Source: Tolypocladium sp. Sup5 PDA-1
Lineage: Eukaryota; Ascomycota; Sordariomycetes; Hypocreales; Ophiocordycipitaceae
Direction: 5' to 3'
Length of the DNA: 64,000 nt
Assembly: GCA_000750105.3 (NCBI GenBank)
Contig: JPHH03000027.1
Span: forward strand, 310,001-374,000
Each line of letters begins with the position of its first letter. Position 1 is the stretch's first letter. The notes beneath the pieces are model-generated. The model had not been told where the DNA came from. It worked only from the letters and a program-made list of their open reading frames with translations, and ran no database searches. Of the stretch, positions 34,706 to 44,781 are shown piece by piece. A program made the position numbers and the translations under genes.

Positions 34706-36493
34706 TTAGAAGTTATAGAGTTTCGTCTCCAATCCATCACCTTCACCTTGACGTCTGTCGCCATCCAAGTAGTGCAACGACTGCCTCTCATAGCCAGAGA
34801 CTTTGATCAGTCGGTAATTTGCACGTGCATAGCCGGCAATGGCAATTATGGCAAGCAACACAGACGCCGCCAAAAAAGCCGCGGCAATCGTCCACCCTCG
34901 GTGATAGAAAGGGAGATCGTCTGACCGAAACATTTGGCCGGCGATGATGCCTGAACAGTTGGCGGACATGATAAATAAGGCCTGTGAGGTAGTAGGTTAG
35001 TCTAGTTAGTCTAAATGGAGGCAGGCTTAGAATCAGTAGGTCCTTACCATCCTGATTGCGCGGTCCTCGGGCGACCTGGCATTAATCGACAGCCAGGACC
35101 CATTGAGGGCGTCTATGAGTGACTGGCGTTAGACAGCGCTCTTGCCAAGGATCAAAGAAGAATCGAGTTGTCTTACGCCACCAGGTACATGTAGCTATAG
35201 CCATGGTAAGAAGGCCAAATTTCGTGCTTTGCTTGGAGTCGTCGGGAATACACCTATAAGCAGCCTGCGGGTTGGAGTGGTCAGTCCGACACAAAACCTC
35301 ACCAGGACAAGACCCTTCATACTGTGAATGCAAACTGCACCGTAACGGCAAAGAGGACGAGAAATCCACGGCGTCCGGAGCGATCACTGAGAGTCTGTTG
35401 TCAGCGGCTGTCGGCATGCTGCGAGATGAAAGCATGCTGCTTACGCGATGAAGCCGAGTATCAGAACCAGAGTAACAGAAACCCAGGATCCGACCGAAGT
35501 GAGCGCATTTGCAGCCAGACGGTCGTATCCAAACGATGTTATAATGCTTGGTGCATACGACCATAGTGCCGTGCTTGGTGCGCAGCCAATGATCGCTAGC
35601 AAGATATGTGGCCAGACTTTGAAGTCTGCCAACGTCCGAAGGATGTCCTTGAACTCGATGTTGTCCTTCATTTTGATCTGATTTGAGTGATCTAGCTGAA
35701 TGCGGCTCTGGAGGATGAATTGTTCCCTTGGCGTAAAGAACCGGAATTTCGTCAGCGTGATGGGATCGTCTGGCGTCCCCGGGAAGAGACACGCAAATGT
35801 CGCCCCGACAAGCAAGGTGAAGAGGCCCTCTAGAATAAATAGCCACTGCCATCCTGAAAAGCCTGCTGTGCCTCGCATGTGAAGAATCCCGTATGCGATG
35901 AGCCCACCAGAGGCAGTCGCGAGTCCGTTCCCCATGAAGTAGAGTGCGAATCGTTTGCTCAACTCAGCCCTCTTGTACCACAGAGAGAGTATGTACAGGC
36001 CGCCCGGGATGAAGCCTGCTTCAAGAAGCCCGAGCAGGAGCCTTGTTGAGAGGAAAGCACCCAGGCCGCGTTGAAATGCCTGAAACGTAGCAACGAGTCC
36101 CCAGGCGATGATCTGCCCCGGTATCCATATCTTCGGGCCGATGTGATAGAGAACCATGTTGCTTGGTATCTCGAGCACGATGATGCCCACGTTGAGAAGC
36201 TGGATTCCAACATTGAAGGAGTTTTGTGCTATGCCGACTTCCTGGAGAAAGTTGTCGGTCAAGGCATTTCCGGCATTCACTCGGTCGAGCTGTAGGGCGA
36301 AGAACGAGAGCATCAAGAGGGGCATGATGATGGCGTCAGCTTTGCGGACAGCTGACCTTTCCTCCTCATTTGTCCACGAGATGTCCGGTACATCGAGACC
36401 CAACGCTTTAATTTCGCTGCCGGGGGGCGCAAGCGGCTCGAAGGACATGGGCTGCGCATGGGGATGCCCTTCGGGCTGGAGCGGACGGGCCAT
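34706..36493 (-). CDS. MFS permease of the Dal5/allantoate (anion:cation symporter) family, last exon junction doubtful
   Basis: Plasma-membrane transporter for organic anions, vitamins or similar. Minus-strand exons 36493-35445, 35386-35323, 35264-35177 and 35112-35048 give a continuous frame. They carry the family signatures QLDRVNAGNA, LGLLEAGFIPGGLYILSLWY and the loop DRSGRRG, then WHALNGSWLSINARSPEDRAIRM. The last exon clearly encodes FIMSANCSGIIAGQ to the end at 34706, but the consensus acceptor (CTCACAG, exon from 34982) puts it out of frame by one base. An upstream TAG acceptor (exon from 35002) keeps the frame, giving 520 aa with eight extra residues (TNLLPHRP) where relatives have none. 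Either that acceptor is used or a one-base insertion has damaged the gene. Confidence 0.8.
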
Positions 36494-38135
36494 GTTGAAC
36501 CGGGAAGCTGATGAAGGCGAGTAGCAAAGAAGAAGGGACAGCGCGTAGATTTACTCAGATTATTATTGCTTGCTCTTCTCTAAAGAAATGCAATAATTGG
36601 GGTGGTGTCTTAGATGAATAGCTACCTGTGTCACATCGCACGTTCAGCTGCATGCAAAGTACACATCTGCCGCATGTACGTTGCACTAGATATGCATCTT
36701 GACGGCATGGGTCCGATTGCAATCATATGGAAAAGGCGCATACGTTTTCTAGCAAATTTTGTTTGCTGCTATTGGAGCTATCATGATTCATGACGAATGC
36801 AAGGACGTTGCTAGCTCAGAGCCAAGTTCGGGAGTTGCGGTTGGGCCGTGTCTCTTTGCGTTCCAAACCACCCAGCCACATGCAAGTACATGGATGTAGG
36901 CAGCAAGGTCTTCGCCCGCAGTTGCGTCTGTGAAACCAATGTTTCCGGGTTGAACTGGATGGTTGAGCCGTTGGCACTAGCGTAAGCCTTGCCCAGCAAC
37001 GCATCCGTGGAAGAAGATAAGAATGCATCAGCTGAGTCTGCCCAGGCGAGGGACTGAATACGGGCCTCCATCGTCAGGTCGACGGCCGGAAAAGATGGCA
37101 AGCATTCATTATCATCATTATACGGCTCATGTCTAAATGCTCAAATACACTGATATGCTAACAAGTGATGCAGCCCATCGATCCTGAAGCGGAACTGCGC
37201 CCCCCGCCTTGCCTTCTAACTCTTTCCTTGGGCAGATAAGCAATACGTTGAGCTTGGTTATCTAGTTGAGCGAGACACGTAAATATGTATAGAGAGGTAA
37301 ACTAGGAAGCGGACTCTTAGCACGATGTGATGACATGGCCCAGTCTTCGAGCGCTGGCTCCTTGCTGCGGATGGTGCGGCCGTGAAAGCCAAGGAGGTGG
37401 AGCATGCTGGTACGTTCGGGATTAGACGCAATGGACGGCGGCGCGGGCCATCAGGTGTGAAAATTTTAGATGAAAGCTCAACGCTGGCATGCGTTGTATC
37501 GTGCATACGGCCGAGGGTCCCAAATCGTTGTCGGAGTTTGGCAAGTTCAGGGGCTGTCAGGCCTGCCGCTGTTTTCTCAGTTAGGAACCCAGGCACAAAT
37601 CGGACTCTCGGTTCTGAAATTTCCTCTCTATTTGTGTGAGGGTATGTTCGTGACCGTAAGAGCATTAGCAGGCGACATGGCGGGGAGGGAAGAGAGTGTC
37701 TGGACTGTGAGGCCCATTGAAGCTCAGCCTTCTGTGAGACCGGACTTGTCAACCGCAAGTTTCCGTTGTACAAATCATCTCTGTGAGCTAGATATGGATA
37801 ATAGATGTAGCTAGAAGTCAAGCGAAGGGAATAGAAACCAATGGTGCGGGCCTTGGTTCGGTTGCCCTGGCAGTTGTGCACAGCAGTGAGTCAAGGTCCG
37901 TCGCCTTTTACCTTGGGCAACCACTCGCCCGCTTCCCTCTGTTTTCCCCTAACCTCTATTCTACCTACCGCTCACCTACACTTCTGGTCTCTTCTATTCT
38001 CTCACTACCTGCATCACCAATCTGATTGAGGCAACCTGCAAGCCTTTCAACGACAGACCAAGCAAGCTGTGGAGAGCAAAGCCTTATACTCCGGCCGTGA
38101 CAACCACCCCAACGATCTGCAAGAGCGAAGTAATC
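36494..38135. other. Intergenic, no recognised gene
   Basis: Open minus-strand frames at 36811-37101 and 37258-37881 have protein-like composition but match no family I know. They lack splice or start support and are not called. A TGAGTCA heptamer is at 37887-37893. From 37895 to 38135 the sequence is C/T-rich, a typical fungal leader for the small gene that follows. Confidence 0.45.
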
Positions 38136-38498
38136 ATGCCTGCATCAGAGACACAAGAAGCCGACCGCCAGGCCAATTCCGTGACAGCGCGAGACCAGCC
38201 TGAGGCTGCTGCGCAGGCCCCCTGCTCTGCCTGACTCCCAGTCTGCTCTGGTGACACCAGCCGAGCATCGGGCCATCATCGACAGCCTGAAGATTCGTTT
38301 TGGAATCTCATTCGCCTTGGTGTCATCAACCTGCCGGAAGATGTCCATCTTTTTATTGATGGAAACTACAAAATCTACTTCCACGGTGTGCCCACCGAAG
38401 AGGAAGTAAGCGCCATGAGCAAGGAAGAGTTGGAGGACCTCCAAGCGCAGTTTGAGACGGGCACCTTTCCCTTCAACACCGAGCCCGAGTCCTCCTAG
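38136..38498 (+). pseudogene. Small hypothetical protein gene with an unresolved reading frame
   Basis: A pyrimidine-rich leader precedes ATG 38136 (MPASETQEADRQANS). Downstream, two overlapping frames look coding: ALVTPAEHRAIIDSLKI around 38246-38296, and, shifted by one base, FWNLIRLGVINLPEDVHLF leading to FHGVPTEEEVSAMSKEELED and a TAG at 38496-38498. A possible 62-bp intron (38181-38242, GTGACA...CTCCCAG) joins the start to the first frame, but nothing of intron size joins the first frame to the second. A one-base deletion near 38295 would explain the break. I therefore class it as broken, or affected by a sequence error. The product is unknown. It is short (about 100 aa), acidic at the C-terminus, and has no signal peptide. 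Confidence 0.45.
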
Positions 38499-39758
38499 CC
38501 GGAGCACGAGAGGCTCACAGAGGAGTAAGTCGCTCTCGTGCTTGAGCCTGCGGGCAAAGGGCCCAATGTTGCGTGCGGGTGGTATTTTCTTTGTTCATCG
38601 GGGAGTTTGTATGGCCAGGCAATGAACCGGAGGGGAGGCCTCTGTTGCTGGGGGCGGAATTTGGGGTCGTGGCATTCGTATTCGGGACAGGATGGCCTAG
38701 TCCTACAGAACTGGCTTCGTCAATAAAACTTGGTCCCCGAGTCCTTGGGCTTTATGTCGTGATGCACGCAGCGATGATATTCTGGTGTGGACAGTCGTAG
38801 ACTCGTATGTAGTTGTCTCGCTCAGTACTCACCGAGTCCGTGACGGTACTTCGTACTCCAAGTCCAGCGGCTGACGAGTGGCAAGCGAAAGAGGCTGAGC
38901 GCCGGTCATGCATGATCGTCAGCTCCATCCCTCCCTCCCGGCGGCTCAGGCGACTCGGTCGAGTGACTGATTGGGCAGCACGAGGTGATGGAGAGGTCTA
39001 GGCTTCTGGCAGTTGGATAAGGCAGCCAATACGACGCCTGGCGGGCTGACAGACGAACTGGCCCGTCTCGCTGCTTGCATATCATGTGCATGCGGCAGCG
39101 GCAGCGGCGGCGGCCGCAAACAAGAAGGACACCCAGCCATGGCACCCATTTCGTCATCCTCTTCCCCTCTGCTTCTGCTCCTTCTCCTCAGAATCAAGCA
39201 AGGTCGAAGCCAAAAGCATCGTCCACGTTTTTGCCGCGCCTAACGGTTAGAGCTGCGTGCCGAACCGCTATTTAGTGTTCGGAAGACCCCCTGCGCCAAC
39301 CCCTCCATTCTGCCATCGTCCACTGTCCACTTCGGGCTGCGGGACGCACAAGGGACAAGGGTCAGGTACAGTATTGCTGCCCTGCCTTGGCCGAGCGAGG
39401 GGATGACGACGTTGACGTATCCCTGTCCGTCTTGAAGCGGCTTGTTGCTTCTCTCTGCCAGCCCAACAGCCTACAGGCCCTTGAGACCTCTGTCTGCCCC
39501 TCTGAGGTCCCCTTCCTTCGTCTCACTCCCGCAGCCGTCACACTTTTCACCCTATCCTTCCCTTCCGGTATTCTTTCGCCCTTTGTTCTCTGCGCTACCT
39601 CGGCCACTGGCGACGCGCTGCCACGGAGTGGTGTACGAGTTCCTCCACGGTGCAGCAAGCGGCCCGCGTCATCGGCCCCTCTGCGAGCCCGCGACTGAGC
39701 CTCACCTCACCTCCATCAGCAAAAGAACCACGTCTCTCGAGGCAAACAACGGCCCAGC
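38499..39758. other. Intergenic, promoter and leader of the DUF8035 gene
   Basis: No gene recognised. From about 39280 it becomes C/T-rich and ends in the leader of the gene at 39759. Confidence 0.55.
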
Positions 39759-41552
39759 ATGTCGCACCGCGGCGCGAGGATGACCGAGTTCGAGGAGCGG
39801 GAGCGGGACTACTACCCGCCTCCTCGTCGCTCGGCCCCAGAGTTTGAGGACCTCGAGTACCGCTCTCGTGTCGTTACACGAAGCCCCCCGCCTCGATCCC
39901 GAGTCGCCACGCGGGAGATGGACGAGGTCGACATCCGGGTGCGCGAGAGGGAGACGGACCGCATGCCTGCGTTTCTGAGAGAGGACGCTCGACGCACCGA
40001 AGCTGGGCCCATGGTCCTGCGCCAGCGAGACGTCGAAACGTTTGATCGACACAACCACAGGAGCCCCAGTCCCGTACGTGTGCGAGAGGAACGAATCCTT
40101 CGGCGCCCCAAGAGTGCGTCGCCTCCAGCCATGCGCGGCAGCGAGCATGAGCATTCGCGGACCAGGATCGTCGAGAGGGAGAGGGAGCGCGTGAGGAGCC
40201 CGTCCATCGTCCGACGTCGGTCGCCTTCGCCGCGACCCGTGAGATTCGTCGAACGCCGCCGGAGGTCTCCGTCGCCCGTCACCCGTGAGCACATTCACAC
40301 TCGGATAGTGGAGAGGGAAAAGGAGCGCATCCCCTCCCCGTCTCCCTCGCCGCCGCCGCCGCCGCCAGTTTTCCGTGGCCCGACGATTGAGCGAGAGGTT
40401 ATTACGCACTACACAGACGTCGACCACGGTATGTTCATGCCACCTTGGAAGCACTGGGTAAAGGGGAAGAGTACGGGGGCTAACAGCGGCTCAGGAGTTG
40501 TACGGGCGAGGCAACCCAGCCCGCCGCCAGCGCCGCGCCCGCGTGCGAGAGAACGAGAGACGGACATTGATATATCCCTGTCCAAGAACCGAACCGAGGT
40601 CGACATTCACCAGTCCAGCGGCCAGGCACGTTCAAGGAGCCGCGAGCGGCGTTCCCGCTTCCACGACGACGACATTGTCATCCGTCGAGATAGCGACCGC
40701 CTCAGAATAGACGACTACTCCAGCTCACACCGGCGGGCACGCTCGGCGGCGCCGCTCGCCTCTCCCGTGGACGAGGAGGCCGCCTACGTTACGTCCAAGA
40801 TTGACTCCCGAGGACGCATGGGCGAGGCATGGGGCGGCGCCACAAAGGACTGGGCAATCGTGGATGTGCCACCGGGGACCGAGAGGGTGCGCATGGATGG
40901 CGCCGGGGGGGCCAGCACAGATACAACTTGGTCGAGGTACAGCGGAGTGAGGCGCACACAGTTTATCCCCGAGAGAGATGGCGCTCTCGTCCCCAGAGAG
41001 CCATCTCCTGCGCCGGTCCGAGACCGCACGAGCGTGGCTGTCTACGACCGCGAGAGGGAGATTGACGTCGACATTGACAGACGCATCACCCGAACGCCGA
41101 TGCCGCCTCCTCCGCCGCCACCAAAGGAGATGTGGACGGAGATTACCAAGGACTTGGTCACCCGAGAGGCCATCGAGGAGATGGGGTACGAGTACGAGGA
41201 GACGAAGTGGTTCTTTTACATCATGGACTACCTTAGATATGTGAGTACAGCGTGCCTGACAACTGGGCGGGGGAAGGGAAGCAGTCAGTATACTAACATG
41301 TTGCCGCAGGACGACGTTCTTCGGTTGACGGAGCTGTCGGACACCATTCGCCGTGCTCGCAAGGAGCGCGTGAGGGACATTCAGTGGGAGCGAGACTGGC
41401 GCGACGAGTGGGAGCAGCCGTTCCGCCGTCATCACCACGACCGTCACCACGACCACTGGAGGTCTTCGCGGGAGGAGTGGGACGACGAGAGGGTGAGAGA
41501 ACGAGAGGTGATTTACGACAGCCGCAGACCGGCAGGAGGCTACATGCGTTGA
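39759..41552 (+). CDS. Arg/Ser/Pro-rich protein with C-terminal DUF8035-type domain
   Basis: Function unknown. Exons 39759-40428, 40495-41240 and 41310-41552 give 552 aa. The first intron is 66 bp (GTATGT...CTAACAGCGGCTCAG) and happens to be in frame without a stop, so retention would add 22 residues. The first ~420 residues are low-complexity, with RS/SP clusters (RRRSPSP, RRSPSPV), repeated RIVERE-K/R-ER units and proline runs. Such composition is common in nuclear RNA-binding or splicing-related proteins, an inference from composition only. The folded part follows a PPPPPPK linker: WTEITKDLVTREAIEEMGYEYEE, FFYIMDYLRYDDVLRL and TIRRARKERVRDIQWERDW, which I recall as the fungal DUF8035 domain. 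The tail is His-rich (RRHHHDRHHDHW). Confidence 0.85.
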   Translation: MSHRGARMTEFEERERDYYPPPRRSAPEFEDLEYRSRVVTRSPPPRSRVATREMDEVDIRVRERETDRMPAFLREDARRTEAGPMVLRQRDVETFDRHNHRSPSPVRVREERILRRPKSASPPAMRGSEHEHSRTRIVERERERVRSPSIVRRRSPSPRPVRFVERRRRSPSPVTREHIHTRIVEREKERIPSPSPSPPPPPPVFRGPTIEREVITHYTDVDHGMFMPPWKHWVKGKSTGANSGSGVVRARQPSPPPAPRPRARERETDIDISLSKNRTEVDIHQSSGQARSRSRERRSRFHDDDIVIRRDSDRLRIDDYSSSHRRARSAAPLASPVDEEAAYVTSKIDSRGRMGEAWGGATKDWAIVDVPPGTERVRMDGAGGASTDTTWSRYSGVRRTQFIPERDGALVPREPSPAPVRDRTSVAVYDREREIDVDIDRRITRTPMPPPPPPPKEMWTEITKDLVTREAIEEMGYEYEETKWFFYIMDYLRYVSTACLTTGRGKGSSQYTNMLPQDDVLRLTELSDTIRRARKERVRDIQWERDWRDEWEQPFRRHHHDRHHDHWRSSREEWDDERVREREVIYDSRRPAGGYMR

Positions 41553-42710
41553 TCGACGGCGGTGCTTGCTGCTCGCTTGAGTCACCATCCCGGTCCGGCA
41601 TGGTTACGAACCAGGATGCTTTGCGGCAAGCGGCGGGAGCAATATGGTCAAGAGATGGGAATGATACGGGATAGGTGATCTGACGGCGGTTGAGAGAAGC
41701 CGAGCTTGAAGATGGGATATATTTCGGATACGTGTAACGAGCTAAGGAGTTTCCATTGCATATAACGACTGATGACGAAAGACGATATATATCGGGCGCA
41801 GGGCATTGCGGCGCAAGATTGTTCACGTTTCTGGTTATCTACGTACTTTATAGGACCTTTGACGGGATAAATGGAGCTTGTCGAAACCTGTATGGGTCGG
41901 TAATTTGGTAGTCATAGCTTCGAATGAGTCGAAGGCTTCAAGCCGATGCAAAGCACACCTTGCTTGGTTCGGTGTCACAAATCGGGCACGTTATCGGAGC
42001 AGGGCGATCCTGTGGACTCGAGGATGAGGTCATACGCCCATCACATGGGAAGCAGCCGCTGTGCGCAGTCGTCCATCCAGGCTCCCTGGTTAACCACTGT
42101 GCATCCAGAGATTGTTTCGTGATGCACAAGAGGCTTCCAGAACCGCATAGAGAAAGCAACGTACAGAGGCAGATCCCATCGGCGAGCAGCATGACTGATT
42201 CCACAGGCACGCACCCGTGGGGCACCCGCCGATGACCGGTGCTGCACTCCCCACCACAGCGCTGGGGAAGCCACTAACGGCGCAGCCTCCATGCTACAGT
42301 GGGTGTAGTCCCTGCATCGCAGCAGGCAAATGGCAGGCCTGGTAAAAAATATTAGGGCGTGTGTTGCGGCGCTGTGAAGCACTGTCCGACGCTGTATGAC
42401 TCAGACAGGAAAAGGCTGACGGCACTTGCCAGTGCAAGCAACCAACCAACTTATAACTACAACTACTCCAAACTTTCGACCCAATGGCCCTTCCTCCTGG
42501 CACCTGACGTCTTCTTTGCACATCACCCACCTTCAGTTATCACGCCACTGACGAGAACGGCGACGACGACAGTGTATCGTTCTTTCCGCTGCAGAGGATA
42601 CCCAGGCACATCTCCTTTGCCTCCTTCTCCAAACGACTACGTCGTTACCCTGCCTTGGAGAGCTTCCCCTCCGTCATCGCAGCTGCCCCGCCATTTTTCT
42701 CTGACCCGAG
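41553..42710. other. Intergenic, leu4 promoter
   Basis: No gene recognised. Contains the Gcn4-like site at 42397 and a TGAGTCA heptamer at 41578-41584 close behind the DUF8035 stop. The last 250 bases are a C/T-rich leader. Confidence 0.55.
42397..42403 (+). promoter_or_regulatory. Gcn4/CPC1-like TGACTCA site upstream of leu4
   Basis: ATGACTCAG at 42396-42404 contains the full TGACTCA core, about 310 bp before the leu4 ATG. Yeast LEU4 is under general amino-acid control through such sites, so the position fits. A single 7-mer is not proof. Confidence 0.5.
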
Positions 42711-44781
42711 ATGCCGATGTAAGAGCACCTCTAGCGATCGCCACGACACCTGGCATTGCAATTGGGACTGACAGGCTATTCCTCACCCCTCTACAGGCTC
42801 AAGGAACCGTGGAAAAAATACAAAAGGTTCCCGCCGCTGAACCTGCCGGACCGCCAATGGCCCAACAAGACCATTGACAAGGCCCCGCGGTGGTTGGCCA
42901 CCGACCTCCGTGATGGTAACCAGAGTCTGGTCGACCCCATGGCAAGTCGCCCGTCCATGATACACTGTCACTCGAGGCTGACAAGTATTTCTACTACGTT
43001 TAGAACGGCGACGAGAAATGGCGGTACTTCAAGATGCTCGTCGACCTCGGCTACAAGGAAATCGAAGTCTCCTTCCCCTCCGCCTCCGACACCGATTTCG
43101 ATTTTACCCGTCGCCTGGTCGAGACGCCCGGCGTCGTCCCCGAAGATGTCTGGCTGCAGGTCCTGTCGCCGTGCCGCGAGGACCTCATCCGGAGGACCGT
43201 CCAGTCCCTCAAGGGAGCCAAAAAGGGCCTCATCCACCTCTACCTCGCCACCAGCGAGTGCTTCAGAAGGATAGTCTTCAACTACACAAAGGAGGAGACC
43301 CTGGAGACGGCCGTCCGCTGCGCCAAGCTGGTCCGCGCCCTGACCAAGGATGATCCCGCCCAGCAGGGCACGGAATGGGCCTTTGAGTTCAGCCCCGAGA
43401 CCTTTTCCGACAGCGAGCCCGAGTTCGTCATCGAGGTCTGCGAGGCCGTCAAGGCGGCGTGGGAGCCGTCGGTCGAGAACCCCATCATCTTCAACCTGCC
43501 CGCCACTGTCGAGATGTCGACGCCCAACGTCTACGCCGACCAGATCGAGTACTTTTGCCGCAACGTGACGGAGCGCGAGAAGATTTGCGTCTCTCTGCAC
43601 CCGCACAACGACCGGGGCTGCGCCGTGGCCGCGGCCGAGCTGGCCCAGATGGCTGGCGCTGACCGGGTCGAGGGCTGCCTGTTTGGCAACGGCGAGCGTA
43701 CGGGCAACGTTGACCTGGTGACCCTCGGCCTGAACCTCTACACCCAGGGCGTCCACCCCAAGATTGACTTTTCGGATCTGGGCAGCGTCATCGAGACGGT
43801 CGAAGTGTGCAACAAGATCCCCGTGCACGAGCGCGCCCCCTACGGCGGCTCCCTGGTGGTGTGCGCCTTCAGCGGCTCGCACCAGGACGCCATCAAAAAG
43901 GGCTTCCAGCTCCGCGAAAAGGAGAACGCTGCGTATGACGACCGGTGGCAGCTTCCGTATCTGCCCCTGGACCCTCAAGATATCGGCCGCACGTACGAGG
44001 CCGTCATCCGCGTCAACTCGCAGAGCGGCAAGGGCGGCGCCGCATGGATCATCCTGCGCCAGCTGCAGCTGGATCTCCCCCGCGGCCTGCAGGTTGCCTT
44101 CTCCAAGGTGGTGCAGAGAAAGGCAGACGACCTCGGCCGGGAGCTGCGGGCTCAGGAGATTACGGAGCTGTTCCAGATGACGTACTTTCTCAACGAGAAC
44201 CCGCGATTCAGCATTGTCGACTACAGCATCATGCCGGACCGCACTACCTCACCTGCTCCTCCGGCACCGGGCAAGACGCAAGATACCAAGCACTTGAAGC
44301 GAGTGTTCGAGGGCGTGGTTGCCTGCGACGGAAAGGAGTACCGGCTGCGTGGCCGCGGAAGCGGTCCCATCTCGAGTCTGGCCAATGCGCTCAAGAGCGT
44401 CGGCGTCAACCTGGACGTGCAGGACTACAAGGAACACGCTATCGGCAAAGGCCGCGACGTCAAGGCCGCGACGTACATTGAGTGCACGGCGGTGGGCAGC
44501 AACATGAAGGTGTGGGGAGTGGGCATCCACGAGGATGTGGTGCAGAGCTCGCTGATTGCTCTCCTGAGCGCGGCTAGCAACGTGAGTCTTGGGACCTCTC
44601 CCTCGTGATGTTCTCAACTGACTTTCCACGACAGTTCGCCAGCAGCCGCCCCGGCAGCCCCTTTGTGCCCAGACCTGTTTCCCAGGGCGAGGTGAGGGAG
44701 CTGGATCTGAATGGAAATGCCACCACCAATGGCCCGTCGAGTGTGGTGAGCGCCTTGGAGGCAAAGGCAAATGGGATGTGA
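42711..44781 (+). CDS. leu4: 2-isopropylmalate synthase
   Basis: First committed step of leucine synthesis, condensing acetyl-CoA with 2-oxoisovalerate. Yeast Leu4 is mostly mitochondrial and is inhibited by leucine. Exons 42711-42718, 42797-42941, 43004-44581 and 44635-44781 give 625 aa. Exon 1 is only 8 nt (ATG CCG AT), and splicing yields MPMLKEPWKKYKRF, which fits the family start. Intron 2 uses a GC donor (ATG|GCAAGT ... TTTAG). The GT alternatives break the conserved DGNQSLVDPM/NGDEKWRYF join. The catalytic barrel holds RDGNQSL, HPHNDRG (about residue 250) and GNGERTGN (about 278). The C-terminal LeuA dimer domain, for leucine feedback, includes YRLRGRGSGPISSL. No clear transit peptide is seen in this short-start form. 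Confidence 0.95.

Noticed and set aside
35540..35560. CATACGACCATAG, resembling the start of fungal dispersed 5S rRNA
   Set aside because: The rest of a 5S gene does not follow, and the bases encode SYAPS in the permease on the other strand.
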